Part shown: positions 1 to 8,897 of the stretch, piece after piece | How positions within the stretch are numbered: the first letter of the stretch is position 1 | Layout of the letters: every line of letters starts with the position of its first letter | DNA from: Aeromonas fluvialis | Lineage (GTDB): Bacteria > Pseudomonadota > Gammaproteobacteria > Enterobacterales > Aeromonadaceae | DNA: 64,000 nucleotides | Assembly (NCBI RefSeq): GCF_000819885.1 | Contig: NZ_CDBO01000036.1 | Coordinates: forward strand, 1 to 64,000 | Direction: 5' to 3' | Notes under the pieces: model-generated | The model's database searches: none | What the model was told of the DNA's origin: nothing | Seen by the model: the letters and a program-made list of their open reading frames with translations, nothing else | Position numbers and translations under genes: made by a program

Positions 1-15
1 CTTGGCGATACCCCA
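1..15 (-). tRNA. tRNA-Gln, 5' end only (cut by window edge)
   Basis: These bases are identical to the 5' acceptor/D-arm start of the two complete tRNA-Gln genes that follow at 59-133 and 180-254. The rest of the gene lies outside the window. It is the most promoter-distal visible member of the minus-strand tRNA operon. Confidence 0.85.
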
Positions 16-58
16 ACAGTGATGCCTGACAGAAACCATCAAACACCAACTTTAAAAA

Positions 59-133
59 TGGCTGGGGTACTAGGATTCGAACCTAGGGATGGCGAGATCA
101 AAACCCGCTGCCTTACCGCTTGGCGATACCCCA
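59..133 (-). tRNA. tRNA-Gln (anticodon TTG)
   Basis: The reverse complement folds as a 75-nt cloverleaf with acceptor TGGGGTA pairing with TACCCCA, a T-loop TTCGAAT, anticodon TTG inside the loop TTTTGAT, and an encoded CCA end. It differs from the copies at 180-254 and 5957-6031 by one base, in the variable loop (C instead of T). It is transcribed leftwards with the flanking tRNA genes. Confidence 0.97.
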
Positions 134-179
134 ACAGCGTTCCTCAACAGTCATTAGACTGGCAAAAAACTTTTAAAGA

Positions 180-254
180 TGGCTGGGGTACTAGGATTCG
201 AACCTAGGAATGGCGAGATCAAAACCCGCTGCCTTACCGCTTGGCGATACCCCA
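180..254 (-). tRNA. tRNA-Gln (anticodon TTG)
   Basis: This is a second complete 75-nt tRNA-Gln with the same anticodon and an encoded CCA end. It lies 8 nt downstream of tRNA-Met and 46 nt upstream of the next tRNA-Gln, so it is clearly part of one polycistronic tRNA transcript. Its sequence matches the solitary copy at 5957-6031. Confidence 0.97.
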
Positions 255-262
255 ACTAGAAA

Positions 263-339
263 TGGTGGCTATGACGGGATTCGAACCTGTGACCCCCGCA
301 TTATGAGTGCGATGCTCTAACCAACTGAGCTACATAGCC
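263..339 (-). tRNA. tRNA-Met (elongator, anticodon CAT)
   Basis: The 77-nt reverse complement begins GGCTATG and ends CATAGCCACCA, with the anticodon loop CTCATAA. It resembles enterobacterial elongator metT and lacks the initiator-type GGG/CCC anticodon-stem pairs. It is the first gene of the minus-strand tRNA operon, reading from the promoter near 409-437. Confidence 0.95.
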
Positions 340-350
340 AACCTTGCGTC

Positions 351-398
351 CGATGATTCGTTGCCTCGTCACCGCGATGATTCGTTGCCTCGTCACCG
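351..398. repeat. Perfect 24-bp tandem duplication in the tRNA operon leader
   Basis: The 24-bp unit at 351-374 is repeated exactly at 375-398. It lies between the -10 box and the first tRNA, so it is inside the leader or overlaps the initiation region of the tRNA transcript. Confidence 0.9.
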
Positions 399-408
399 TG
401 CGGGCCGA

Positions 409-437
409 ATTATGCGTATCTGGCTCTGGGGCGTCAA
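409..437 (-). promoter_or_regulatory. Strong sigma70-type promoter of the tRNA operon
   Basis: On the minus strand there is a -35 box TTGACG (432-437), a 17-nt spacer and a -10 box CATAAT (409-414). A GC-rich discriminator follows (TCGGCCCGC). This is the arrangement expected of stringently controlled stable-RNA promoters. The first tRNA starts about 65-70 nt downstream. Confidence 0.75.
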
Positions 438-560
438 CCCTTTTTTTGCCAGAAAAACGCAATTTGAGTGCGTTTGACCAGTTATTGGCCTCTGTTGCGC
501 AAAAGCCCAACAATCTGGTTTTTTTAAGACATGGCCATCATGGGCCGGGTGATGGCAGAT

Positions 561-589
561 AAAAAACAGGCCAGCAAATGCTGGCCTGT
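561..589 (-). terminator. Intrinsic terminator of ychF
   Basis: On the minus strand a 9-bp-plus stem (ACAGGCCAGC with GCTGGCCTGT) is followed by a run of six T. It starts just 8 nt after the ychF stop codon. Confidence 0.9.
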
Positions 590-596
590 CATGGGA

Positions 597-1688
597 TTAG
601 ACGTTAAACAGGAAGTTCATGATATCGCCATCTTTGACGATGTAATCTTTCCCTTCGGCGCGCATCTTGCCCGCTTCCTTGGCGCCCTGCTCACCCTTGT
701 AGGTGATAAAGTCTTCGAAGGCGATGGTTTGGGCGCGAATAAAGCCTTTTTCAAAGTCAGTGTGGATCTTGCCTGCCGCCTGCGGGGCAGTGGCTCCGAC
801 CGGAATGGTCCAGGCGCGCACTTCTTTTACACCGGCGGTGAAGTAGGTTTGCAGGTTGAGCAGCTCGTAACCGGAGCGGATCACCCGGTTCAGGCCCGGC
901 TCTTCGATGCCGAGATCAGCCATGAACTCGGCGCGGTCTTCGTCATCCAGCTCGGCGATGTCTGACTCGATGGAGCAGCAGACCACCACCACAACCGCGT
1001 TCTCGGCGGCGGCGATTTCACGCACCTTGTCGAGGTAGGGGTTGTTGTCGAAACCGTCTTCTGCCACGTTGGCGATATACATGGTGGGTTTCAGGGTCAG
1101 GAAGTTGAGGTGGCTCACGGCAGCCAGCTCTTCCTTGTCCAGCTTCATGCCACGGATCATCTGATCGTTTTCCAGCGCGACGCGGATCTTCTCCAGCACT
1201 TCCACTTCCAGCTTGGCATCCTTGTCGCCGCCTTTGGCGCGCTTGGACTGACGGTGAATGGCGCGCTCGCAGGCGTCCAGATCCGACAGGGCCAGCTCGG
1301 TGTTGATCACTTCGATGTCGTCAGCAGGGGAGACCTTGCCGGCAACGTGAATGATGTTCTCGTCGTCGAAGCAGCGCACCACGTGGCCGATCGCTTCGGT
1401 TTCACGGATGTTGGCCAGGAACTGGTTACCCAGACCTTCACCCTTGGAGGCACCGGCAACCAGGCCTGCGATGTCGACAAATTCCATGGTGGTCGGCACA
1501 ACGCGCTGCGGATTGATGATGGCAGCCAGCTGATCGAGGCGGGGATCCGGCATCGGGACCACGCCAGTGTTCGGTTCGATGGTGCAGAACGGGAAGTTGG
1601 CGGCTTCGATACCGGCCTTGGTCAGCGCGTTGAACAGGGTGGATTTACCTACATTGGGCAGGCCCACGATACCGCATTTAAAACCCAT
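597..1688 (-). CDS. ychF: Redox-regulated ATPase YchF (Obg-like P-loop NTPase)
   Basis: The 363-residue product matches the usual YchF length. The P-loop GLPNVGKS is at residues 9-16, followed by the G-domain and a C-terminal TGS-like domain. YchF/OLA1 proteins belong to the TRAFAC GTPase class but prefer ATP. They bind ribosomes and have been linked to oxidative-stress responses. The gene lies downstream of pth on the same strand, the conserved pth-ychF order. The 230-bp gap between the two contains an ERIC-like repeat (1728-1870). A strong terminator follows the stop codon. Confidence 0.95.
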   Translation of the reverse strand: MGFKCGIVGLPNVGKSTLFNALTKAGIEAANFPFCTIEPNTGVVPMPDPRLDQLAAIINPQRVVPTTMEFVDIAGLVAGASKGEGLGNQFLANIRETEAIGHVVRCFDDENIIHVAGKVSPADDIEVINTELALSDLDACERAIHRQSKRAKGGDKDAKLEVEVLEKIRVALENDQMIRGMKLDKEELAAVSHLNFLTLKPTMYIANVAEDGFDNNPYLDKVREIAAAENAVVVVVCCSIESDIAELDDEDRAEFMADLGIEEPGLNRVIRSGYELLNLQTYFTAGVKEVRAWTIPVGATAPQAAGKIHTDFEKGFIRAQTIAFEDFITYKGEQGAKEAGKMRAEGKDYIVKDGDIMNFLFNV

Positions 1689-1727
1689 GGATTGTTACCT
1701 TACTTGATGGATGCTGTTGAGGGTCGC

Positions 1728-1870
1728 AGAACCTGTCCACACTCTTACTGCGAGGCTGTGATCAAGGCTCATGTGCTGCTCGGAATCCTCACGTATGACT
1801 ATACGCTCCGGTTCCTGCGCTGCGCTTCACCTTGCTGACAACCTCTCGTTACAGAGTGTGAACAGGTTCT
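1728..1870 (-). repeat. ERIC/MITE-like dispersed repeat, copy 1
   Basis: A 143-bp element is bounded by 18-bp terminal inverted repeats (1728-1745 and 1853-1870) that match at 17 of 18 positions. Its centre contains a further imperfect hairpin around GCGTAT/ATACG. The reverse complement aligns over nearly its whole length with 37569-37723, apart from a short central insertion there. It has no credible coding capacity. Its layout resembles enterobacterial ERIC elements, but I cannot assign a named family. Confidence 0.8.
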
Positions 1871-1921
1871 TGGGCGTCCCCGTCATATTGTTCGAGCCTG
1901 ACGCGTGTCAGGCATCTGTAT

Positions 1922-2518
1922 TCAAACTTTTTCAGCCTTGAAGCTGTGCAAGCGATTCATGGCCTTGGTCATATCTTGTTTGAACAGGATGTCGGTGGCA
2001 CGCAGCGACTCGTCCAGCGCGGCGTCGATCAGGTTCTGTTCACTGCCGGGGGCCTTGGTCAGGACGAAGCCGGCCACCTGCTCTTTGCTGCCGGGATGGC
2101 CGATCCCGAGACGCAGCCGGAAGAAGTTATTGTTGTTGCCCATCTTGGCGATGATGTCCTTGAGGCCGTTATGGCCACCGTGACCACCACCTTGCTTGAA
2201 CTTGGCGATGCCAGGCGGCAGATCCAGTTCGTCATGGGCCACCAGCATCGCTTCCGGCTCAATCTGATAAAAACGCGCCAGTGCGGCCACCGCTTTGCCA
2301 GAGAGGTTCATATAGGTGTTCGGGATGAGCAGCCGCACATCCTGCCCCTCGACCAGGATGCGGGCAGTGTGGCCGAAGAACTTGGGTTCTTCACGCAGGC
2401 TGACATTGTGCCAGCGGGCCAGTTGCTCCACATACCAGGCGCCCGCATTGTGGCGGGTCTTGGCATATTCCGGGCCGGGGTTGCCCAGTCCGACGATCAG
2501 TTTGATTTCGCTTGTCAC
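1922..2518 (-). CDS. pth: Peptidyl-tRNA hydrolase
   Basis: Pth releases peptides from prematurely dissociated peptidyl-tRNA so that the tRNA can be recycled. The GTG at 2518 gives 198 residues beginning [15 protein letters not shown], which fits the family N-terminus (about 194 residues in E. coli). A longer upstream frame to 2602 adds 28 residues with no family resemblance, so I reject it. The catalytic His is in TRHNAG and the conserved Asp in DELDLPPG. A short hairpin (1896-1913) follows the stop but has no T-tract. The pth-ychF pairing is conserved in gammaproteobacteria. Confidence 0.93.
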   Translation of the reverse strand: MTSEIKLIVGLGNPGPEYAKTRHNAGAWYVEQLARWHNVSLREEPKFFGHTARILVEGQDVRLLIPNTYMNLSGKAVAALARFYQIEPEAMLVAHDELDLPPGIAKFKQGGGHGGHNGLKDIIAKMGNNNNFFRLRLGIGHPGSKEQVAGFVLTKAPGSEQNLIDAALDESLRATDILFKQDMTKAMNRLHSFKAEKV

Positions 2519-2671
2519 GCTTGATGTCTTCACTCGCAGCTGCCGTGGGCACACTACCCAGAGCAATAGGACGCAATATTCTAGCCGCCGAGTGGCGATC
2601 ACTCAACCAATGCGCATGTTATGGCGGGATTTGCACCCCTATTGCGGCTAATAAGCGGTAAACAGTGGCTA

Positions 2672-2697
2672 AACGGGCCGCTTGCAAGAGGCCCGTT
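2672..2697 (-). terminator. Possible terminator after the 5'-nucleotidase gene
   Basis: An 8-bp stem AACGGGCC/GGCCCGTT lies about 20 nt beyond the nucleotidase stop codon on the minus strand. The T-tract is short, so termination is plausible but not certain. Confidence 0.45.
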
Positions 2698-2716
2698 CGT
2701 TGTCACTTGCTGGCGG

Positions 2717-4705
2717 TTAGTTGGCGCGCAGCAGGGTCACCGTCTCTTCATTCAGCGCGGTCAGGGTGGGGCGGGCATCGCGCACATACTCGACGAAAGA
2801 GGCCGCATCGGTGCCGCAATCCACGCCGCTGGCTTTGCAATCGAGGGCCTGGCCCGGGGCATAGACGGCGCTCAGCAGTTCACCGTTTTGTGCCACCTTC
2901 AGCACCGGGAAGGCGGTCAGCTTGCCATTGACGCTGGCGATGTCGACCCGCTCGCTCTGGTGGCGCTGGGCATTGGCCAGTGCCTGCCAGCCATCGTTGC
3001 CGTTGGCGCTGTAGGCGTTCATCACCACCCGATAGCGCTGGCTATCCACCAGATCTTGCCACTCGCCGCTTGCGGTCTTGCGTTGCAATTGGGTCAGGGT
3101 GCCCGCCTTGCCTGCGTCGGTCTCCTGGAAGGTGTAACGCAGGTGGCCGCCATAGGGGAACTTGCCGGCATGGGCGCTGGCGGGCAGGGTGGCGGTGATG
3201 GTCTCGGTCAAAAGAGCGCGTACCTCAGCGCCAGTAAGGGTCAGTACCGAGAGCTGGTTCTTGAACGGCAGCAGGGTGAGGGCGCTATCCCCCTCGCGCC
3301 ACTCGCCGGCCGGCAGCTCGGCGCGCACGCCGCCCACCGCCAGCAGGGCGAAGTCGACCGGGCCACCGGTCAGGGCCTGTACTGCTGGGGTATTGGCCCA
3401 GTAGAACTCCCCTTCGGCAACCAGGGGAGCGATATCCGAGCCATGGTTGTCGCTGCCGTTGTCGCCGGGGCGACGGGCATTTTGCAGCTGCGCGGGGATG
3501 GTGCCGATCACTGGGCCGTAGGCTTTCTCCAGCGCCGGTTTGTAGTGGCTGTCGATGATGCCGCGCAGGCGCGGATCTTCATCCACGGTCACTAGATTGG
3601 GCTGGTTGTCGACAAACTGGCTCGCCTCTCTGCTGCGGGCCTCATCGAGCGCCTGCTTGCGCGCCGCATCGGCGAAGAAGTCGCGGCTGGCCAGCAGGCG
3701 GTTGTGGCCCTGGCAGTCGGTCACCTGACCCTTGCTGTCAAAGGTCACCTGCGCCAGACCGATGGCCTGGGCATAGGAGCCCGCCTGCACCACGCAGGTC
3801 TGGCCGATGCCGTCCGGATTGGTCACCAGCTTGGCGTAGTCGCCGGTCTTGCCCCAGCCGATATTGCGAAAATCGCCGAGCAGGCTGTGGGAGTGGCCGC
3901 CGACGATGGCATCGAGGCCGTTTACCTTGGCGGCCAGCGCCAGATCCCGCTCGTTGCCGATGTGGGTCAGGGCGACGATCTGATGGATCCCCCTGGCTTG
4001 CAGCATGTCGACCGTGGCCTGAGCCGAGGCGACCTCTTTGCCAAAGCGCAGTTTGCCGACATTGGGGGCGATATTGCCCATGTCTTCCAGCACCAAGCCC
4101 ATGACGGCAACCAGTTGTTTGCTTTGCGGCAGGTTATTGATGTCGGTGACAGGGCTCTTCTGGTTGCCGTCAAAGGCGTAGACCACGAAGGGCTTGAGGT
4201 TGGTGGCCTTGCCAAGGTCAGGGTCGGCCTGGGTATCCAGGTTGGCGGCCAGCACCGGGAAGTTGACTCCCTCGATGAAGCGGGCCAGCTTCTGGTTATC
4301 CAGATCGAACTCGTGGTTGCCCAGCGCCATGGCATCGAGGCCAAATTGGCTCAGCAACTCGGCGTTAGCCATCCCCTCATTGAGCTTGAAGTAGCCGCTG
4401 CCCTGCCAGGCATCGCCACCGTGCAGCAACAGCATAGGCTGGTTCTTGGCCAGCGCATCGGCCTGATAGGCTTTCGCCATGGTCAGCAAGCGCGGATAAC
4501 CGCCAAAGCGGGTATAGAGGGTGTCCGTCTCCTCCTGCTGGGCAAAGATCTGCCCTTTGAGCTCGGCATTGACCGGATCAAACTGGGAGTGGGTGTCGTT
4601 CATGTGAGCCAGGGTCAGCACGAAGGGCGGGTTCTCTTTGACGGGCTGACAGGCGAACAGGGCGGAGGTGAGGGTCGCGAGCAGGAGGGGACGCAAGCAA
4701 TTCAT
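2717..4705 (-). CDS. Lipoprotein 5'-nucleotidase / UshA-like metallophosphatase
   Basis: The protein has 662 residues when started at the ATG at 4705, which has AAGGAT 8 nt upstream. The upstream frame to 4825 is not needed. A lipoprotein signal ends at the lipobox LFAC (Cys19). The N-terminal metallophosphatase domain carries NDTH, GGDAWQG, GNHEFD and GGHSH metal-site motifs. A C-terminal 5'-nucleotidase domain follows from about residue 400. The family removes phosphate from extracellular nucleotides, and UDP-sugars in UshA, for salvage. The lipid anchor resembles the membrane-bound Vibrio nucleotidase rather than soluble UshA. The exact substrate is not determined. Confidence 0.88.
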   Translation of the reverse strand: MNCLRPLLLATLTSALFACQPVKENPPFVLTLAHMNDTHSQFDPVNAELKGQIFAQQEETDTLYTRFGGYPRLLTMAKAYQADALAKNQPMLLLHGGDAWQGSGYFKLNEGMANAELLSQFGLDAMALGNHEFDLDNQKLARFIEGVNFPVLAANLDTQADPDLGKATNLKPFVVYAFDGNQKSPVTDINNLPQSKQLVAVMGLVLEDMGNIAPNVGKLRFGKEVASAQATVDMLQARGIHQIVALTHIGNERDLALAAKVNGLDAIVGGHSHSLLGDFRNIGWGKTGDYAKLVTNPDGIGQTCVVQAGSYAQAIGLAQVTFDSKGQVTDCQGHNRLLASRDFFADAARKQALDEARSREASQFVDNQPNLVTVDEDPRLRGIIDSHYKPALEKAYGPVIGTIPAQLQNARRPGDNGSDNHGSDIAPLVAEGEFYWANTPAVQALTGGPVDFALLAVGGVRAELPAGEWREGDSALTLLPFKNQLSVLTLTGAEVRALLTETITATLPASAHAGKFPYGGHLRYTFQETDAGKAGTLTQLQRKTASGEWQDLVDSQRYRVVMNAYSANGNDGWQALANAQRHQSERVDIASVNGKLTAFPVLKVAQNGELLSAVYAPGQALDCKASGVDCGTDAASFVEYVRDARPTLTALNEETVTLLRAN

Positions 4706-4780
4706 GGGTAAATCCTTAAGCCTGCCGGGGGCAGGGTCGTACCAGATAGCAGAAAGTGGGAAAGAGAAAGTCCAGAAAGA

Positions 4781-4806
4781 CGAAAACCGCCTGATGGCGG
4801 TTTTCG
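4781..4806 (-). terminator. Terminator of prs
   Basis: A perfect 11-bp stem CGAAAACCGCC/GGCGGTTTTCG has a TGAT loop. It lies 16 nt after the prs stop codon. Confidence 0.85.
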
Positions 4807-4821
4807 TTATTGCTGAATCTA

Positions 4822-5769
4822 TCAATGCTCAAACATGGCAGAGATGGACTCTTCGTTGCTGATGCGACGAATGGCTTCGGCCAGTACAGTTGACAGAGTC
4901 AGCTGCTTGACCTTGCCTACCGCTTTCATCTCCGCAGTGAGCGGGATGGAGTCGGTGATGATCAGTTCGTCGATCACGGAGTTCTTGATGTTCTCGACGG
5001 CAGTGCCGGAGAAGACCGGGTGAGTGGCGTAAGCGAATACTCGCTTGGCGCCGCGCTCTTTCAGGGCTTCTGCGGCTTTGCACAGGGTGCCGCCGGTGTC
5101 GATCATGTCATCGACGATGACGCAGTCGCGGCCGGCCACGTCACCAATCAGGTGCATGACCTGGGAGACGTTCGGGCGGGGACGGCGCTTGTCGATGATG
5201 GCGATGTCGGTGTCATCCAGCAGCTTGGCGATAGCGCGGGCACGCACAACGCCACCGATGTCCGGGGAGACGACAACAGGAGACTCGAGGTTCTTGGCCT
5301 TCATGTCTTCCAGCAGCACCGGGCTACCGAACACGTTGTCTACCGGAACGTCGAAGAAACCTTGAATTTGCTCGGCATGCAGGTCAACGGTCAGCACGCG
5401 ATCCACACCCACGCTGGAGAGGAAGTCAGCGACAACCTTGGCGGTAATGGGGACACGGGCGGAGCGGACGCGGCGGTCCTGACGGGCATAACCAAAGTAG
5501 GGGATAACGGCAGTGATACGGCCAGCTGAAGCACGACGCAGTGCATCCACCATGACGATCAATTCCATCAAATTGTCGTTGGTCGGGGCACAGGTGGATT
5601 GAATGATGAAGATATCGCCACCACGTACATTCTCGTTGATCTGTACGCTGATCTCGCCGTCGCTAAAGCGACCTACGGCAGCATTGCCGAGTTTGATAAA
5701 CAGGCGATCTGCGATCTTCTGGGCTAGTTCCGGCGTTGCGTTACCAGCAAACAGCTTCATGTCAGGCAC
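4822..5769 (-). CDS. prs: Ribose-phosphate pyrophosphokinase (PRPP synthetase)
   Basis: The 315-residue product is close to E. coli Prs along its full length. It converts ribose 5-phosphate and ATP to PRPP, the precursor of nucleotides, histidine, tryptophan and NAD. The PRPP-binding motif [11 protein letters not shown] and the N-terminal [11 protein letters not shown] are intact. It follows lolB-ispE and a tRNA-Gln gene on the same strand. A 187-nt leader separates it from that tRNA and contains a 20-bp dyad (5826-5845), so it may also have its own promoter. Confidence 0.97.
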   Translation of the reverse strand: MPDMKLFAGNATPELAQKIADRLFIKLGNAAVGRFSDGEISVQINENVRGGDIFIIQSTCAPTNDNLMELIVMVDALRRASAGRITAVIPYFGYARQDRRVRSARVPITAKVVADFLSSVGVDRVLTVDLHAEQIQGFFDVPVDNVFGSPVLLEDMKAKNLESPVVVSPDIGGVVRARAIAKLLDDTDIAIIDKRRPRPNVSQVMHLIGDVAGRDCVIVDDMIDTGGTLCKAAEALKERGAKRVFAYATHPVFSGTAVENIKNSVIDELIITDSIPLTAEMKAVGKVKQLTLSTVLAEAIRRISNEESISAMFEH

Positions 5770-5956
5770 GGTTTGAAACCTCGGGGTTGCATCCAGTATG
5801 TGGGGGAGTCTGAAATCAGACCCTTATCGTTTTGGGGCAAACGATTTAGCCAGATAACGAGCAAGGGATTGGCCGCATCGGGATGGCTGCAAGGGGGGTG
5901 AGCCCTTGAGCGTGGGCGAGCACGACCTCGCCCGCGTCACTGCCATGACATCAAAT

Positions 5957-6031
5957 TGGCTGGGGTACTAGGATTCGAACCTAGGAATGGCGAGATCAAA
6001 ACCCGCTGCCTTACCGCTTGGCGATACCCCA
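5957..6031 (-). tRNA. tRNA-Gln (TTG), solitary copy between ispE and prs
   Basis: This complete 75-nt tRNA-Gln with encoded CCA has the same sequence as the copy at 180-254. Its 5' end lies one base after the ispE stop codon (6033-6035). It is therefore almost certainly cut out of the lolB-ispE transcript by RNase P. Confidence 0.96.
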
Positions 6032-6032
6032 A

Positions 6033-6881
6033 TCATTTGAGCTGTTGCAAAGTGGCGAGGAGTGGTGATATGTTCTCGCCCTTGGCGACAAACCCATCCA
6101 GCCCCTTCGGCACTCTGACCAACACTTCCCGAGCAGTCACTTCGTCTTCAAACTGAGCAAAGACGCAAGCTCCTGTGCCCGTCATTCTTGACGGCGCGTA
6201 TTCTAGCAACCAGCCGAGCGCATTGGCAACCTCGGGGTGGCGCTTTTTCACCAGTGATTCGCAATCGTTTTTCCACACCCCTTCCAGCAGGTTGTGCAAT
6301 GCCACTTTAGGGGTGGCTCTGGGCAGGTCTGGATCTTGAAATACCGCCGCCGTCGCCACATGGCAATCGGGCTTGAGCACCAGATACCAGGCATCGGGTA
6401 GTTCGACCGGCTGCAGCCGCTCACCGACCCCTTCGGCAAAGGCCGCCTTGCCGCGGACAAACACCGGCACGTCGGCGCCGAGCTGGACGCCGAGCGCTGC
6501 CAGTTCATCTTCACTCGAACCCGCTTGCCAGAGGTGGTTAAGCGCCACTAGCGTGGTGGCCGCATCGGACGAACCGCCGCCAATGCCGCCTCCCATGGGT
6601 AACACCTTCTCCAGCCGGATATGGGCCCCCTGCGGGCTCGGCAGTCTGGCCTGCAGCAGGCGCGCCGCGCGGATGATCAGATTCTGCTCATCCGGCACAC
6701 CGGGAATGGCCGGGCTCAGGGTGAGGGTGTCGCTATCAGGAATCACCTCAAATTCGAGCCAGTCGCTGTGATTGAGGAAGATAAACAGGGTTTGCAGCTC
6801 GTGATAGCCATCGGGACGACGGCCATTGACGTGTAAAAACAGGTTGAGTTTGGCCGGTGCCGGCCAGCGGGTGGAAGCCAT
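6033..6881 (-). CDS. ispE: 4-diphosphocytidyl-2-C-methyl-D-erythritol kinase
   Basis: IspE phosphorylates CDP-ME in the MEP isoprenoid pathway. The product has 282 residues from the ATG at 6881, the usual family length. A longer frame upstream runs through lolB and is rejected. The GHMP-kinase ATP loop [14 protein letters not shown] is present, as is the N-terminal substrate lysine in PAKLNLFLH. The start overlaps the lolB stop as TAATG, so the two are probably translationally coupled. A tRNA-Gln begins immediately after the stop codon. Confidence 0.96.
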   Translation of the reverse strand: MASTRWPAPAKLNLFLHVNGRRPDGYHELQTLFIFLNHSDWLEFEVIPDSDTLTLSPAIPGVPDEQNLIIRAARLLQARLPSPQGAHIRLEKVLPMGGGIGGGSSDAATTLVALNHLWQAGSSEDELAALGVQLGADVPVFVRGKAAFAEGVGERLQPVELPDAWYLVLKPDCHVATAAVFQDPDLPRATPKVALHNLLEGVWKNDCESLVKKRHPEVANALGWLLEYAPSRMTGTGACVFAQFEDEVTAREVLVRVPKGLDGFVAKGENISPLLATLQQLK

Positions 6882-7459
6882 TAGCGTGCAAGAGTCCATT
6901 GGTTGATCTGAAGCTTGAGGCGGCTGTTCTGGCCGGTCATGGTCAGCTGGTGCGGCAGGCGGTAGCCATCCTGATCCCGATAGTCGCCATATACGATCTG
7001 CCACTGGCCATCACGGACGCGGGCCAGACTGCTGTCGGGATTGAGCTCGAAGTCGGCCTGACCCGGCAGCCCCTTGATCCACTGCGGCAGTCCGGCAACC
7101 GGAATATTCCAGCCTGTGAGCTGATAGATCAGCGCTTCGGCGTCCTGGCTCTGGTGGCGTTTGCCGTCGCTGTCGAGCAGGGTGATCTCCCCTTTGCTGC
7201 GGGAGAGTTCCAGAATGCTGGTGCCGATCAGGCTGGTGAGGTTGAGGCGATAGTCATCGCCCTCCTGCTGCCAGTTGAGGCGGGCACTGCCCTTTTGCTG
7301 GGGGGTGATGATGGCCATCTTGCCGGAGAGCTCCCAATGGGTGAGCTGTTCGAGGCGGGCTCGCTCCTGGTTCCAGTTCACCTGGTCACGCTGGGGCTGG
7401 GTGGTGGCACAACCGCCAAGGATGAACAGACAGGTGAGGGTAAAAATACGCAGCAGCAC
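6881..7459 (-). CDS. lolB: Outer-membrane lipoprotein LolB
   Basis: LolB receives lipoproteins from the LolA carrier and inserts them in the outer membrane. I start it at the GTG at 7459, which has GGAG 7 nt upstream. This gives 192 residues with a compact signal ending at the lipobox LGGC (Cys17). A further in-frame GTG at 7489 would add ten residues. The body matches LolB, including the ELSGKMAI segment and the conserved C-terminal half. The gene is divergent from hemA and heads lolB-ispE-(tRNA-Gln)-prs. Confidence 0.9.
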   Translation of the reverse strand: MLLRIFTLTCLFILGGCATTQPQRDQVNWNQERARLEQLTHWELSGKMAIITPQQKGSARLNWQQEGDDYRLNLTSLIGTSILELSRSKGEITLLDSDGKRHQSQDAEALIYQLTGWNIPVAGLPQWIKGLPGQADFELNPDSSLARVRDGQWQIVYGDYRDQDGYRLPHQLTMTGQNSRLKLQINQWTLAR

Positions 7460-7585
7460 GGCAAGGCTCCAGAGAGAGAAATTTGCCACAGTATACGGGG
7501 CGGCCGTATTGCTTTTAAAGACTTACCCTTTCTCGTACAATTGGCAACCTTTGCACCCAGCGTATGAAATGATCGTCGCCCACTC

Positions 7586-8842
7586 ATGAGTTTGCTTGCC
7601 CTCGGAATCAACCACAACACCGCCAGTGTCGCCTTGCGGGAACGGGTCGCCTTTGGCCCGGACTGCATCGATCGTGCCCTGCGTGAGCTGGTGAACCAGC
7701 CCGGCATCAACGAGGCGGTGATCGTCTCCACCTGCAACCGCACCGAGCTTTACTGCAATCTGGATGGCGAGCAGCAGGGTGAGGTGTTGCGCTGGCTGCA
7801 GCAATTCCACGGGCTGGACGCAGCCGAATTGGTCACCGCCATCTATCAGCATCACGATGAAGAGGCGGTGCGCCACGTGATGCGGGTAGCATGCGGGCTA
7901 GATTCGCTGGTGCTGGGAGAGCCGCAGATCCTGGGGCAGATCAAGCAATCCTACGCCCATGCCCAGCAGGCCGAGTCGGTGAAGGGGGCGCTCGAGCGGC
8001 TGTTTCAGAAATCCTTCTCGGTGGCGAAAAGAGTACGTACCGATACCGAGATTGGCGCCAGTGCCGTGTCGGTGGCGTTTGCAGCGGTCAGCCTGGGTCG
8101 GCGGATCTTCTCCGATCTTTCCCAGACCAAGGTACTGCTGGTCGGGGCGGGGGAGACCATCGAACTGGTGGCCCGTCACCTGCGCGAGCAGAACGTCACC
8201 AAGATGATGGTGGCCAACCGCACCCTGCAGCGCGCCCAGACCCTGGCGACCGAATTCGGCGCCCAGGTGATGACGCTTGAAGAGATTCCCGACTATCTGC
8301 ACGAGGCGGATATCGTCATCAGCTCGACGGCGAGCCCGCTGCCCATCATCGGCAAGGGGATGGTTGAGCGGGCGCTTAAGGCCCGTCGCTTCAAGCCCAT
8401 GTTTCTGGTGGATATTGCCGTGCCGCGCGACATCGAGGCCGAAGTGGATGAGCTCTCCGATGCCTATCTCTACACGGTGGACGATCTGCAGGGGATCATC
8501 GAGCAGAATCTCGAAACCCGTAAGCGGGCTGCCGCGCAGGCGGAAGTGATCGTGCAGGAAGAGCGCGACGAGTTTATGGGCTGGTATCGCGGCCAGCGCT
8601 CGGTCGATCTCATCCGCGATTACCGCCAGCAGTCCCAGCAGGTCGCTGACGAGGAGCTGCAACGGGCCCTGCTGGCACTGGCTCAGGGCGAGAGTGCCGA
8701 GCAGGCGCTCAAGGCGATGGCCCATCGCCTCACCAACAAATTGATCCATGCGCCGACCCAGGCCCTGCGCCAGGCGGCCTCCCGGGGCGACGAGAGTGCG
8801 CTGTCCCGGCTGCGGCAGGCGCTGGGGTTGTCACAAGAGTAA
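7586..8842 (+). CDS. hemA: Glutamyl-tRNA reductase
   Basis: HemA reduces glutamyl-tRNA(Glu) to glutamate 1-semialdehyde, the first committed step of C5-pathway haem synthesis. It has 418 residues, as in E. coli. The catalytic Cys50 lies in STCNRTE, the NADPH-binding loop is LLVGAGET, and a C-terminal helical dimerisation domain follows. It opens a six-gene plus-strand cluster, hemA-prfA-prmC-sirB2-sirB1-kdsA, and is divergent from lolB across a 126-bp gap. Confidence 0.97.
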   Translation: MSLLALGINHNTASVALRERVAFGPDCIDRALRELVNQPGINEAVIVSTCNRTELYCNLDGEQQGEVLRWLQQFHGLDAAELVTAIYQHHDEEAVRHVMRVACGLDSLVLGEPQILGQIKQSYAHAQQAESVKGALERLFQKSFSVAKRVRTDTEIGASAVSVAFAAVSLGRRIFSDLSQTKVLLVGAGETIELVARHLREQNVTKMMVANRTLQRAQTLATEFGAQVMTLEEIPDYLHEADIVISSTASPLPIIGKGMVERALKARRFKPMFLVDIAVPRDIEAEVDELSDAYLYTVDDLQGIIEQNLETRKRAAAQAEVIVQEERDEFMGWYRGQRSVDLIRDYRQQSQQVADEELQRALLALAQGESAEQALKAMAHRLTNKLIHAPTQALRQAASRGDESALSRLRQALGLSQE

Positions 8843-8897
8843 TTGTTTGGGGCTACCATGCTGGTTGCCCTCTCCTCCATTCGAGATAGCAATAGTT

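Noticed and set aside
351-398. CRISPR-like repeat
   Set aside because: There are only two abutting copies with no spacers. No cas gene lies in the window.
1702-1838. Short open frames within the repeat element (also at 37457-37720)
   Set aside because: Both copies translate to similar peptides only because they are copies of a non-coding repeat.
1896-1913. Rho-independent terminator after pth
   Set aside because: The GCCTGAC/GTCAGGC hairpin has no T-tract on the minus strand.
3704-4711. 335-codon open frame on the plus strand opposite the 5'-nucleotidase gene
   Set aside because: It is an antisense shadow in GC-rich coding DNA. It has no ribosome-binding site and a low-complexity His/Gly/Gln-rich product, while the minus-strand gene has clear motifs.
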